Positions 47,343-59,370 of a stretch of 64,000 nt of DNA are shown here, piece after piece. The stretch covers positions 310,001-374,000 of the forward strand of contig NW_026251393.1 in the NCBI RefSeq assembly GCF_025118155.1. The letters run 5' to 3'. Under the pieces are notes generated by a model. The model was not told the origin of the DNA. It saw nothing but the letters and a program-made list of their open reading frames with translations, and ran no database searches. This DNA is from Cokeromyces recurvatus. Lineage: Eukaryota; Mucoromycota; Mucoromycetes; Mucorales; Mucoraceae. Numbering within the stretch: the first letter of the stretch is position 1; the number at the start of each line of letters is the position of its first letter. A program made the position numbers and the translations under genes.

Positions 47343-48426
47343 TTTATTAGATTAGAAGTGTTAAAGTTGTGTAAATGGGTTTTTGTTTAAAAGAAAGTTG
47401 TTTGATGAAGGTATAAAAAAAAAGAGATTGTACATTTGAATGTCTTTATATATACTTTTTTTTTTAAGAAAAAAAAATAACTTGCGCAAGATGTCTAATT
47501 TTTTCATATAAAATAAGATCTAGTCTCAAGTACAGAATAAAAATAGGAGAATATACCTTCTCGCTTTCTAGCCTCCTCATTCCCCTTTCTTCATTCCTCC
47601 TTTTTTTAAATAAAGTAATACAGTAAAAGTGGTATCATTCAACCTCAAATGATCTGCAACAAAAATTAAGTGAATACAAATACATGCTTTTTTTTTTCAA
47701 GAATTCTAATCGAACTTAAGACTTTTCTGACGGTCTTTCCTTTTATAAAACTTAAAAAAGGAGGCAAAGAGAAATAGAGAATGAGGAGAGAACAAGAGAC
47801 AAGTAAACGGCTTATATGAAAAGGAGAAGTATTTTATATAGCTGTTAAATGACAACTAATCTCCACGTGTAGAAAAAAAAAGCTATCTTATTATTAAAAA
47901 CTATACATTTTGTATCTAATAAACTATACTGAAAATACATTTATTTTATGGGTAATACTGTCTATGCCTTAAACTATTCTCTTCTCCTTAACCACTAACA
48001 CATATTAAACTCCTACTAAACTTTTTGGGGATATGCAAAGACGAATAAAATAGGCTTAAGCAATACATCTTACGATCATCTATTTACTCACTTATTAAAA
48101 AGCAAAGGTAGAGTGAAAAGCTAAGGTCATCTTTATTTCTTGTTAAGATTGTTTAGTGTTGCTATAATATAAACCTTCCTCTTACTATCTTTTTTTTCGA
48201 ACTTTAACCTTGTTACATTTATGAACTTCTATGTATTGCGCTCTACCATAATAAAAAGAAAAAAAATATCTCTCCTTTTTGTTCCTCCCCCCGCCTTCTC
48301 TTTTGCAAATGAAGATCGTTTTATGTTAGAAGATGATCTATTGTATCACATTTCCCTCGCAATAAAGAAATTTCATTTTTATTTTTATTTTTTTTTAATT
48401 TTTATGCAGTTTGTCTTTTTTTTTTT
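47343..48426. other. Intergenic, no gene seen
   Basis: About 1.1 kb. TC-rich patches at 47580-47610 and 48285-48300, T runs near 47455, 47690, 48390 and 48417. No supported gene. Confidence 0.6.
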
Positions 48427-49182
48427 TTACAGTTTGTATTCTGAGCACGATTCTTTTCTCAATTTAGCAGCAGCAGCGTGATCAATAAACCAGTAAACAT
48501 GACCGTTGACAGGTTTAACTCTTTGACAAGGTAAATCTTTTTCAGGTTGCTCAATGATTTGTTGAACCATATCCTTTTTACCATCGCCAGCAGTAACAAA
48601 GACAACTAATTTAGAGTTATTCACAACTGGATAAGTTAATGTGATACGTTCTGGTGGTGGCTTGGGTGAATCAACAATAGGTGCTACCCAACGGGTCTTC
48701 TCTTCAAGTAAGGGGTGACCGGGAAACAAGGAACAGCAATGACCATCAGGTCCCATACCTAACAACAGTAGATCAAATGAAGGTAACTTATTCTTAAAAA
48801 ATTTTTCAAGTTGTTGCTCATAATCGATAGCTGCCTTCTCCGCATCTTTGCTAATAGCATATTCTTCGTGAATAGGATAAATGTTTTCCTGAGGGATTTG
48901 AGGGATATGATTTAAAAGGGATTTCTTTACTTCAAGATAGTTGGAATCTGCATGATCATGTCCAACACAACGTTCATCAGCCCAAAAGAGATGCCACTTG
49001 GAAAAATCAACATTTTTATTAAAAGCTAATTCTTTTGATAGAATCTTGGGTAATGAGCCACCAGAAATAGCCACAGAAAGAAAACCATGATCAGCAATTG
49101 CCTCACGTGATACTCTCTCAACGAAACTATTGAGTCCACTTGAGAGTGCATCTCCATTTTCAAATGAATATACAATGGGCAT
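48427..49182 (-). CDS. 6-phosphogluconolactonase
   Basis: Intronless, 251 residues, cytosolic. It hydrolyses 6-phosphogluconolactone in the oxidative pentose phosphate pathway. Family marks: LSVAISGGSLPKIL near residue 38, WHLFWADERCVGHDHADSNY near 85, and LLLLGMGPDGHCCSLFPGHP near 145 with the catalytic-site Gly-His. ERITLTYPVVNNS and VTAGDGKKDMV complete the pattern. Length is that of yeast Sol3/Sol4. Clean start and stop; no intron signals. Confidence 0.97.
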   Translation of the reverse strand: MPIVYSFENGDALSSGLNSFVERVSREAIADHGFLSVAISGGSLPKILSKELAFNKNVDFSKWHLFWADERCVGHDHADSNYLEVKKSLLNHIPQIPQENIYPIHEEYAISKDAEKAAIDYEQQLEKFFKNKLPSFDLLLLGMGPDGHCCSLFPGHPLLEEKTRWVAPIVDSPKPPPERITLTYPVVNNSKLVVFVTAGDGKKDMVQQIIEQPEKDLPCQRVKPVNGHVYWFIDHAAAAKLRKESCSEYKL

Positions 49183-49346
49183 CTTTTATTTTAATTCTGT
49201 AAACGAGCTCTTTTTTTTCTACGTGTATTTTTTTTTTTTTTTTCTGAATTTATTTCATTTTAACTACTGAGTTATAAAAAACAACCATATTTTACGTCAT
49301 ACAAATTTGTTTGAGGCATTAAGAACTTTTAACAACAACAATATTA

Positions 49347-51029
49347 TTATTCCATCTTTGTATCTCTGTTAGAGTCAGCGCTATTTGATTTACGTCTGTC
49401 AGAAGAGCTGGCTGAGCGACGACGGGGGCTATTAGAACGAGAACGACTACTAGAATAACGTCCACGGCGAGGACTAGGAGATCTTCTACGACTACGAGAA
49501 CTTCTACGAGGACTAGGAGATCTTCTACGAGGACTACGAGAGCTTCTACGAGGGCTACGAGAACGTCTACGAGGGCTACGAGGGCTACGAGAGCTACGAG
49601 AACTTCTACGAGGACTACGAGAGCTTCTGCGAGGACTACGAGAGCGTCTAGGACTATCTGAACGAGATCTACGTCTTCTTGAAGAATCACGATTTCTATC
49701 ACTATTTGTCACTTTTCATTAAATAACATATCCTATGTATGAAAAATACTGAATACTTACGGACAATCACGAGCTCTATGACCAGTTTCGCCACATTCAC
49801 TATTTATATGAAATTTACTTTAGTTTTTGATATATAAAACGAATGATATATTGTACTTGATTACTTACAAGCAAACACCTTTTCGGAACCTTGTAGCACG
49901 TTCACCACTTTAGAAAAATAAAAATTGGTCAATTTAGACTAAAATAACATTATAAGTACTTTCTTCGTATAAATATTTACCTTCCCTTAGGTAAAGAACT
50001 ATTACATTTAAAATAAGTAAGTAACTGTAAATTTTATATGCATATAAATATTAACCTACCATTCATTTGCACTAATAACAACAATTATTAATAAAGAAAA
50101 ACAATATTAACAATAGTCCTTCTATTTATTGCTAAATTTAATATTAGACTTACATGTGTCCTATAAAATAATAGAAGAAGAAAAAAATCAATAATGTATT
50201 TTAATATAAGGGAAAAGAATAGCATACCAAATTCACCACAGTTATAACATCTATCACTATTTTCTGAGCCTCTATCTCTTCTATCTCTATCTCGACCTCT
50301 ATCTCTGTCATAATCACGTTCACGACTATCACAGTCGCGTCTGCTGCTACGCTCACTTCTATTACGTGCTGCATTAGCAATCTGAACAATTAATCTTTCA
50401 TTTTCAAGTCTGTAACCGTTAAGTGCCTTAGTTGCATCTTCAGCATCTATATATATATACATGTATATATGTATATATATGTATATGTATTTTACATAAC
50501 AGAAGGGAAAAAAAGAAGAGTTAATAAACTTGGGCCAATACATGATACATAGATATATGTGTGTATATGTTTCATAAAATGGTCAAGATTTTATAACTAA
50601 TATGTTAGATTAATTACCTCTGACATCCTATATTTTTTAAAAACATAAAAATATACATTAATATATAAATTATTTCAATAAAGCTGTAAAAATAAACTTA
50701 CATCGTATTCAATGAAAGCATAGAAATCCTAAATTAAAACGGATTAAACATTTCACGTAAAAAAAAAGAAAAGAAAAAGGGGAAAACGATGGACTTACTC
50801 TCAAAAGTAAATCTCTAATTCTTCCATATCTACTAAAAAGATCTCTCAAGTCTGATTCGCGTACATAGCGACTAACTCGGCCTAAAAAAAAAATGACGTG
50901 TAAAAGATTAAACTTTTATAATTGAAAAAGAAAAAAAAATAACATACCAATATAAAGTCTGCAGGGGTTGGGTCTGCTTCTATCTTCTCTGTCACGATCA
51001 CCGCGATCTCTGTCTCCGTAGTAGGACAT
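49347..51029 (-). CDS. SR splicing factor: RRM, two CCHC knuckles, RS domain
   Basis: A 296-residue nuclear RNA-binding protein that selects splice sites. Exons (minus): 51029-50948, 50881-50799, 50728-50702, 50627-50618, 50446-50228, 50160-50154, 50071-50060, 49998-49981, 49907-49869, 49799-49761, 49701-49347 (891 nt, exact). RRM at about 24-100 (CRLYIGRVSRYVRESDLRDL, DFYAFIEYDD). Arg/Asp linker. Knuckle 1 has C134, C137, H142, C147; knuckle 2 has C165, C168, H173, C178. RS/RSP repeats follow from about 182 to 280. The layout resembles plant RS2Z and animal SRSF7. Several exons are tiny (10, 7, 12, 18 nt), and knuckle 1 is encoded across three of them. Confidence 0.9.
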
Positions 51030-51471
51030 TATTCTAACGATGAGAGAAAACGGAGAGTTCTTTTTTTTTTTGAGAAAAAATAAAAAAAAGAGAAAAAAGA
51101 AAATAAAATAAAATAAAAATATTTGTCACTTACAATAACAACAACGCATCATATTGAAGACCAGCAAAAAAAGAGTTTTTTTTTTTTTCTTTTAGCAAAA
51201 AAATAACTGTGACCAACCAGAGAAATGAGTTTCATATGTTAAACTAAAATAAAAGAAGCCACTTTACCAAATTAAAAATAATAACTATTATTTTCAGTAA
51301 AGACAAAACTGTATAGCTTTTCTTTTTATATACGTTTAAAAAGAAACACTTTGTTAAGATAGTTTTCTCTCTCTCTCTCTTTTTTTGTGCCTGCGAAGAA
51401 GTGAGACAATGTTGTACATAAATAATTGCCCCCCCCCCAACTGCCATAATTTTTTTTTTATAAATGTATAA

Positions 51472-51535
<64 letters not shown>

Positions 51536-51552
51536 ACTTTTTATAAGCAAAA
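51030..51552. other. Divergent intergenic region, SR and TMLHE-like genes
   Basis: Ends in a T run of about 57 (51475-51531) that stops about 20 nt before the downstream start codon. Also CT repeat at 51367-51380 and a C run at 51430-51438. Confidence 0.6.
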
Positions 51553-52842
51553 ATGTCAAAAGTTTCAAACTTGTATAAAATGGCAGCTATTCCCAAATTA
51601 TATCAACTTACTCTTCCTCGAGCATTATTCTCAACTTCAATACCACGTTTACATAAACTCAATGCTAAAAAACAGTTACAAGGTACAGGAACTGTACCTC
51701 AAAGAGCTGGTCTCGCTAACGATAAACAAATCTTTCTTGACTGGAATAGTCGTAAGACAAGTGTTTATAATCATTTTTGGTTACGAGACCATTGTCGTTG
51801 TGAACAATGTTATCATCCTATAACTCGACAAAGACTTGTTAATACCTTTTCTATTCCTCGAGATATTAAACCGTCTACTATTAATAGTACTGAAAATGGT
51901 TTAGTTGTGACTTGGCCTGATGGTCACGAATCAACTTATGCTTGGGATTGGCTACATACTCACTCCTATAGCCCTGTACTTCGCTCTTCTGAGCCATTAT
52001 CCAATAAGAGCCCTAAATTGTGGGGTGCTGAGCTTAAACTTGCTCCTGTAGAATATGAGGCTGTCATGCAAACGAATGAGGGTTTAAAAGAATGGATAGA
52101 TCAACTTGAAACATATGGTATTGCCTTTGTTAAAGATGTACCTACAACGATGGAAGACACAGAGAAATTAGCTCGACGTATATGTTTCCTACGCGAAACG
52201 CATTATTCCCAAGGGATCTGGTCCTTTACAGCTAATTTGGCTCATGCCGATACTGCTTATACTCAATTAGCGTTAGGTGCCCATACAGATAATACTTATT
52301 TTACTGAACCCTCTGGTCTTCAAATGTTCCATAAGCTAGAATTTGAAGGTAAAGGCGGTGATTCTCTTTTTGTGGATGGATACTCTGTGGCTAAACAATT
52401 AAAGGCTATATCACCTAATGCCTATCATACATTATCTAGCACATTGATTCCTACTCATTCAGCGGGTGATGAAAACATCTTAATCGTCCCTACCCCTAGG
52501 GCTTTCCCTATATTAAATCATGGACCTAATGGGGAGCTTTATCAAATTCGTTATAATAATGATGATAGATCTACATTGGATCATTTGAGCTCTACTCAAC
52601 TAGATGAATTTTACGACGCTTTATTCCTTTGGCATGATTTGCTTACATCTAAAAAGAACGAATATTGGAATTCTTTAACTCCTGGACTTGTCGTCATATT
52701 TAACAATTGGCGTGTTTTACATGGTCGTAGTGCTTTTACGGGGCACAGACGCATCTGTGGCGCTTATTTCCCCTGGGATGACTATAAGAGTAGAGCTAGG
52801 ACCCTTCGAATGACTACAGAAGATAAAGATCGTCTTTTATAA
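51553..52842 (+). CDS. Trimethyllysine dioxygenase (carnitine synthesis)
   Basis: Intronless, 429 residues (human TMLHE 421). Fe(II)/2-oxoglutarate enzyme that hydroxylates trimethyllysine, the first step of carnitine biosynthesis in mitochondria. Basic Ser-containing N-terminus (PRALFSTSIPRLHKL) fits import. The N-terminal zinc-binding domain has C81, C83, C86 and H88 (LRDHCRCEQCYHP). The double-stranded beta-helix core has H244 and D246 (GAHTDNTYF) and distal H390 with R400 (NWRVLHGRSAFTGHRR). The end CGAYFPWDDYKSRARTLR is closer to TMLHE than to gamma-butyrobetaine hydroxylase, but the latter is the main alternative. Works with beta-oxidation enzymes such as the acyl-CoA dehydrogenase above only in a broad sense. 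Confidence 0.9.
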   Translation: MSKVSNLYKMAAIPKLYQLTLPRALFSTSIPRLHKLNAKKQLQGTGTVPQRAGLANDKQIFLDWNSRKTSVYNHFWLRDHCRCEQCYHPITRQRLVNTFSIPRDIKPSTINSTENGLVVTWPDGHESTYAWDWLHTHSYSPVLRSSEPLSNKSPKLWGAELKLAPVEYEAVMQTNEGLKEWIDQLETYGIAFVKDVPTTMEDTEKLARRICFLRETHYSQGIWSFTANLAHADTAYTQLALGAHTDNTYFTEPSGLQMFHKLEFEGKGGDSLFVDGYSVAKQLKAISPNAYHTLSSTLIPTHSAGDENILIVPTPRAFPILNHGPNGELYQIRYNNDDRSTLDHLSSTQLDEFYDALFLWHDLLTSKKNEYWNSLTPGLVVIFNNWRVLHGRSAFTGHRRICGAYFPWDDYKSRARTLRMTTEDKDRLL

Positions 52843-53541
52843 TATAATATTTAATCTTATATATGTATACTTTATTTGATATACTATGAATGAATATTTT
52901 CTTAATAATAATAAATAATATTGATATTCTTTGTCGTAAAAATAAAATAAAATAAAAATACAATTGACTTTAATCATCATGCTTTCTGACTATTATAGAA
53001 AAAAAAATAGAATAGTTAATAAAATAATGCTACTTAGAAATGGCTTCATTTAATTAACTGTTACAAATAGATTTAAAGCTACATCAGCTTAATTTATAGT
53101 AGCAAACATTTTAGTAAAATGGGTGTATATATAGCTGTTGTTGTAAAGAAAGATGAGACTCCTTTATAATAACAGTGCTATAATCTCTTCTAATAAATTA
53201 GACAAAACTATTTACTTTTCTTATCATATATGTGTATATAAACAAATAAATGCAATAATCGTAGTAATAATTACTTATTTTTTCAATTATCAATAGCATA
53301 TTGGTCACTAAATAAAACTGTATTCCCTATTAACTCTCTCCCTTTTTTTTTTTTCTTTTAACAAGTTCACCAGAATTACTCTTATCAGATTCTTCCGCTA
53401 AACTTGTTCAAAATACTTTACCTAGTTTAGGTATATCTGCATCTTTTTATTCATGTTTCAGGCGCCAGACGTCGTACGTTTGATCTTTCAATTGCACAAA
53501 CATTTTTTTTTTATTATTATCGTTAATATATGAACGAGATT

Positions 53542-53581
<40 letters not shown>

Positions 53582-53639
53582 TAATGAAGCTCATAACTTG
53601 TACAAGTCATCAAGAAATAATAAGAATAAAAACTAAATA
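52843..53639. other. Intergenic, possibly 5' remains of the lipase relic
   Basis: AT-rich, with A run of about 38 at 53541-53578. Some coding-like sequence around 53361-53440 may be the decayed N-terminal part of the lipase relic. Confidence 0.4.
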
Positions 53640-54935
53640 TTATTAGAAATAAATGTATATCCAGATGAAACTAGAATCAAAGAATTACTATGGGAAATCT
53701 GAAACGCATATTAGACAAGTTGCTGAAAGTTGGGACTTACATTTTGCAGGTGTATCTGAATTAAAATCTTTAGGTGGCCCTTTTTGTGGTAATATACTTT
53801 TTTTTTTTTTGGTCTGAAACAATTCTGTTCATTATTGTTGCTTTCAAAGGCACAATTCCTACAAATTATGAGGAATTTTTTTAGTAAATGCTGCCTTTCA
53901 GCACACAGATAGCTCGTTCCTTTTTTTTTTTATTTGGCTGGTGTTCATGAAGGATTCTATGAATCGTTATTATCCAAGTATTACTGGATTCGGTGATCAA
54001 GACATACGTAAATCCATATCGTGCCATTTTTAGCAGCTGTACAAAGCTAAGGCAGTGCAAATTCAAAATCATTTGAATACAACAGATTCTGTTCAACTTT
54101 GGATGACTGGTCATTCGTTAGGTGCTGCTTTTAAATATCGCTCTTATTTTGCAAGATGGCTAAAAGTGTCCCTCTGATTTATCTCGTCGTTTAATTCTTC
54201 GTGATGTCTATGTTATTGAAAACACCCGCTGTAGGTGATAACGATTTTACATGTCTCTATTTTCTTCTCATACAAATTTGCCTGTCACAAGATCTTCTCA
54301 CTCTTTGGAGGATCGTCAATAAATCAGATATGTTTTGTAAACTTCCTCCTGTTTATAAGAGTAAATTATGTGGTAATGCCATATACATATATATAATAAT
54401 TAATATTTATATTAAGGGAAACAAAATGGGAGGATGGGAAAACATTATTATTATTAACTTTGTAAAAGAGAAGAATTGTATACATACTAATAATTTTATA
54501 TACACTAAAGATAATAAGCTCATGTCATGTCTGAATCTTTTTTTTTTTTTTTCAATTACTCGCATATTGGATACGCTATTCAAATTTTCGCAGCAATGGC
54601 ACTCAAAACCTGCTTAAATTATATCCTTCCCCGTTATCAACCACCGACTCAAATCAATATTAGTGTCCATCATGCTGATAATAATAAAAAAACACAGTAA
54701 GCAATAACGAATAATAAGGGTATTATACTTCAGACTATTGCCCAACAACCATTACCAAACTGGGCAAGTATTATTTATAGATAAAGAAGCTCCTCATTTC
54801 TTACTTCGTTATGTACCCAATGGTAACCCAATCTATTTTGTGGAAAAGCTTCTTTATCCTTTCTTCTTTAGAGACCATATCCCTTCTCAGTACTTTCAAG
54901 GGCTTCAACGAGCTAGTATTTATTATGAAAAATGA
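53640..54935 (+). pseudogene. Class-3 (fungal) lipase relic
   Basis: Pieces of an alpha/beta hydrolase lie in order but in different frames. A segment around 53935-54010 reads AGVHEGFYESLL. The nucleophile elbow WMTGHSLGAA is at 54103-54129. The following block DLSRRLILRDVYVI (about 54173-54217) is out of frame by one extra base near 54166, and the next block TPAVGDNDF by another near 54220. LWRIVNKSDMFCKLPP is at about 54303-54351. The C-terminal FFFRDHIPSQYFQGLQRASIYYEK ends at 54935. In-frame stops and at least two single-base shifts argue for decay. Fungal class-3 lipases are secreted or vacuolar triglyceride lipases. A 5' end was not found with confidence. Confidence 0.65.
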
Positions 54936-55147
54936 AAAAACCAAACTATTAAATCAACAAAAATCATGCCCTAATAACAGAATCATTAGCTTTGAAAAAA
55001 ATAATAAAATAAAAAAAAGGGCTTGTGATACAAAGAGTAATTCTTATCATACGAAAAAAAAAAAAAAAAGAAAAAAAAAAGAAAAAGAAAAAGAAAAAGA
55101 AAAAAAAGACAGAAAAAGTTTTATCATTATTGTTGTTATTATTATTA

Positions 55148-58020
55148 TTATTGTCGTTGCAAACAACTGAAAGCATCTTCTACACGGGCTTTTAATGTTT
55201 GGGTATCATACATGATATGTGCTAGTTCATGTAAGTCCACTGTATCCAACAAGTAAATTGTTACTTTGGGTGCTTGTTTCGTACCCGTAGACTATTAAGA
55301 AGAAAAATAAAAAAAAAATGAAATAAAATAAAATAAAATTCAAATCATGAACATTATCTGGTAATACAAATAACTTACCTTGACAAGTGGGAATAATTTA
55401 TCGCCTAATAATTGTTTCTTTTCATGAATAGGCTTTCCTTCAAGCGAATTCAAAAGTGATTCAATATCCTTATGATTGGTATCACTTTTATCAGATAAAG
55501 TAGAGGTAATTTCTACATTATTGTTATCATTACTGAGTAAGTTTTCTTTTGTTAAAAGGTGGGTAGTAGTCTCGGATTCTTTTAAGTGGGTATTGGAAGG
55601 TGAAGGTGCTACAATGGGAATAGCCTTTGATTCCTTTTTTATTACTGTTGGTAACATTGCTTCATTATTGTAATAAATGGGTTGTGGAGGTGACGATGTG
55701 TACATCATAGATACTCTTTTAGTGGATGCTATGTTCCTACTTAAAATTATAAATTAATTTGAATAATTTGCTTAAAGAAAAAAGAAAGAAAAAGAAAAAC
55801 GCTCACTTTCTCATAATATACTCAGTTTCTATTCTATCCACTTCTTCCTCTTCATTATCTATATCATTACAAGTAGCTAAAGCATCCAAAGCCAATTGTA
55901 CTTTTTCACGTAAAAAATCCGGATTAAAAAGACATAATGACCTCTCTTTTCTTTTTAAAGTTAAAAGCATATCAACAATATCAACAGTTGCTTTGCCATA
56001 TTCACCACATTTTCTTACAGCTTCTTCTAATTTTATTCGCTGCAAATTAGCACTTGATTCAGTCATAACAGACTCTAATGATCCACGTCTGCGTAATGTA
56101 GGACGACCATTATGTCCTATATTTACTACTGTAGTTTGCTGTTGTAACATGGGAGGTTGTTGAATACTCAGGCCTGATGCAAGAGATGCAAGAGATCGAC
56201 CTGTACTGGTACCCGACATAGGCGAAGAGGAAAATTGTGGCGATAATTTACTATTACCGAAATGTGAATGATACTGGGTTGCTTGTTGATCCACATGAAC
56301 TGAATCTGAGTTCTGCAATATATATAAATAAATAAAAAGGCATACAGAAATATATTAAAAAAAAATACGAACCTTTCTTTGTGGTAAATTGATAGTTGTT
56401 GTATTTAATGTTGTAGATTTTGAAATATCTTTTATGTTTATTCCTAATTCGTCCATGCTAAGATCGTTTATGTTAGCTAAAGTAATTAAAAAGGAAAAAA
56501 AAAGGGGGGCGTTAAAAGACAAGCTTTCATTTTTTTTTTAAAAAAATTAACATATAAATACCAGAACGTATATGTTGTTGAGAACGATCAGGTGTATAAT
56601 ATTGTTGTTGGTTTGCAAATGAATTATTAGGAAGATGGTGGTTATTATTTTGAATCATAGTATTTGGTCTTCCTTTTCGAGGTTCATGATAAGCAACGAC
56701 AATGGGTTTATTACCCAGCATAATTCCATTCATTTCTCTTAAAGCAGCAGCGGCTTCTTCTGACTTACTGAAACTGACAAATCCATAGCCTTTTGATTGC
56801 CCTGTTGCTGGATTTGTCATAACTCTAGCAGAAACAATTCGACCGAATTTTCGGAATGCTTGACTCAAATCTTGATTCGTAATATATGGCTCAAGATTTT
56901 TAATATAAAGATTCATAATGTCTACAGAGTGCTGTGTATCATCTACAGTTGTACTATTATTGCTTGAAGACTATAAAGCATCACATTACTATTATATATT
57001 ATATTATTTCATTTAAGTAAATACCTCCTCTTGTTGGTGTTGTAATGAATGTACTTTCAAAGGTATAAAAGGTACAACAGATCTAAAAATAAGTTAAAAT
57101 AAATATAAAATTAATTAGTTGAAGTAGTGTTTAAAAAAAAAAAAAGAAGAAGTGAGAGAGAGACAGAGAGAGAGAGAAAGACTTCATTATATAAGTACTT
57201 CCTCGCCCTGTCTTTTTACGTACAGCTTATAACCATCCAATAAATAATCATTCTTTATATACACATATATAATAAAATTATATTAATAAAAGGACTTTTT
57301 TTTTATTATTTGGCATCTTACCAGTTTAAATATAGCTTTATCAGAATTAAAGCTATCAAAATATTGAATAAAGGCAGTTCCTCTAAAAGCACCATCTTTC
57401 ATAACACATTTGCATAGGTTTAAAGGTCCAAAGGGGCGAAATAAATCATACAATCTATTGTCATCGAAATATTCAGGTAAGCCATTGATTTCTAAAAGTA
57501 CAGCTGTTGCTTCAGGATCCAAACGTTTATCTTGATACATTTGAAGCTCTAACTTTGTATTATTAGTAAAAGTGAATCCATTATAAAGCGAGTAAGCTCT
57601 ATCAGCTATAAATGATGAGGATCAGAATAAGAATATTTTAGTTTGAAATGATATGATATATATATGTCTATATACCATATTTAGGATGACTGAATCGTAA
57701 CTGCCCAATGTCTTTCTCTCTATCGATAGAGATTCTAATATAATTAAGTGATTGTTATTGGGAGGTTAGGAGTTTAAAATTTAATAATAATAATAATAGT
57801 AATATACAACTTACTCAATAGGCATACAATGTTGCAATAATGTGCGTATATCACTCTCTCTTATATTCGTTGGTAATTTGCTTAAAAATAAAGTATCAGA
57901 TACAAGACAATCCTTAGGCTCAAATACTTCATAAACTGAGTTATTACTATTGCTATGGCTACGAACTAAACTAGGTTTGCGTTTCGGTGGTAATCTAATT
58001 ACTGGTGTATATACTGACAT
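55148..58020 (-). CDS. Three-RRM plus MLLE protein (Rrm4-like)
   Basis: A 718-residue RNA-binding protein. Exons (minus): 58020-57815, 57734-57676, 57605-57322, 57252-57224, 57082-57025, 56970-56562, 56476-56373, 56312-55807, 55736-55379, 55291-55148 (2157 nt, exact). RRM1 at about 40-105 (DTLFLSKLPTNIRESD), RRM2 at about 122-200 (VLLEINGLPEYFDDNRLYDL, GTAFIQYFD), RRM3 at about 231-308 (MNLYIKNLEPYITNQDLSQA, GYGFVSF). A long Ser/Gln linker follows, then a C-terminal MLLE/PABC-like domain (LLNSLEGKPIHEKKQLLGDK ... KVTIYLLDTVDLHELAHIMY). This order is that of Ustilago Rrm4, which carries mRNAs on moving endosomes; PABP has four RRMs. The exon at 57252 could instead end at 57199, but only 57224 keeps the frame. 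Confidence 0.82.
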
Positions 58021-58165
58021 CTATTTTTTTTTTTTAAAGAAAAGTATAAATCGACATGTTTACTTTTTTTAATTACTTCTTGCTTGCCTTAAAGTTTAAG
58101 ATGATTATGTCTAATCTCTAATCGTTAGAGTTTATGTATATATTTGTATATAAATATGTTTATTT

Positions 58166-58214
<49 letters not shown>

Positions 58215-59290
58215 GAAAAAAACTTTGAAAGCAGCAATTGCAAAAAAAAAAAAAAAAAAAAGGAAAAGGAAAAGGAAAAGAAAGGAAAAAAATTATATTG
58301 CGGGGCGGGAACTGGTTGCTGAGTTTCTTTATTAATTACTATGTCGTATGTTCGTTTTATTTATACATGTATAAATTAAATATGCCTATATACTAAAGTA
58401 GAAGCCTTTTTTTTTTTGAAAGCTGCTAAATAAAACTTTCTAATATTATTTAATAAGATTAAATCTTGGTAAAGGCAATCAAATTAGGTTTTTATTCAAA
58501 TATTTATCAAATCTTTTTAACGAGAACCTAAAAAAAAAAGGCTTCTAAATTGCTTATTAAAACCTTATTAGATATATGTCAGTAACTATTGAGAATAGAT
58601 CTTTTTTTTTCTTTCACATAATTAGCAGGAATGAAATGTTCCATATAGTTTCTAAAATTAATATTATTCCTAAATAGGCTATCAACAGATAGTTTTTATA
58701 TATTATGTGCATATCATATTTCTTTCTTTTGCTCTATATACACAAATGCAGGCTATAAGAACACATTTAAAAGTTATTAATACTCTATTCTTTTTCACTT
58801 ACAGAATCACTATGCCGTAACACAATTTGTCGATTGCAAAATTCCTTTTCTTTTGAATAATTATTATGTCGAAGCTTGGTATACTACCTGACTATAGGTT
58901 TTTGTACTTCTGTTTCAGTTATATAGCAAAATATTATTTTAATTAGTAAAGATATAGCTGTTAAAGAGAAACCCATAGTAAAATATATTGCTCTGTTTAG
59001 GTTATTCAAATGTGAGAATATATCGTTTGCAACTATAGAATAAACTTGTTTCATTATCAGTTAAAATTTTATACCATTCATTCTCGTGAATAATGATTTC
59101 ACGTTAGAATAAATGAGTGTACTGCACTGTTAATACAGCAATAATAATATATGATTAAAGCAAGCGAAAAAATGATTAAATTACTTTTCTCTTTCTAAAT
59201 CTTCCCTATAATCCATAAAGAACGTCTTTAATAAGTCTTCCTGGATTTAATTTCCATTCTCATATTTTTGTAATTGCTTTTAAACTTCTC

Positions 59291-59329
<39 letters not shown>

Positions 59330-59370
59330 TCAGCTTTAATGTTTGTTCTTTGTTTTCAAAAAAGAGTTTA
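58021..59370. other. Gene-poor AT-rich region
   Basis: A runs at 58169-58211, 58242-58261 (followed by AAAAGG repeats) and 59291-59326. No supported coding sequence on either strand. Confidence 0.6.

Noticed and set aside
49319..49702. Val/Leu-rich 127-codon minus frame
   Set aside because: Shadow of the RS-repeat exon in another frame; the Arg/Ser frame links to the RRM and zinc knuckles.
57199..57252. Longer version of the fourth exon of the Rrm4-like gene ending ...YVKRQGEE
   Set aside because: Gives a good RRM end, but the next exon would then be out of frame with RRM3; the CT|GTACGT donor at 57223 keeps the frame.
58134..58335. Poly-Lys reading frames
   Set aside because: Translation of A runs and AAAAGG repeats.
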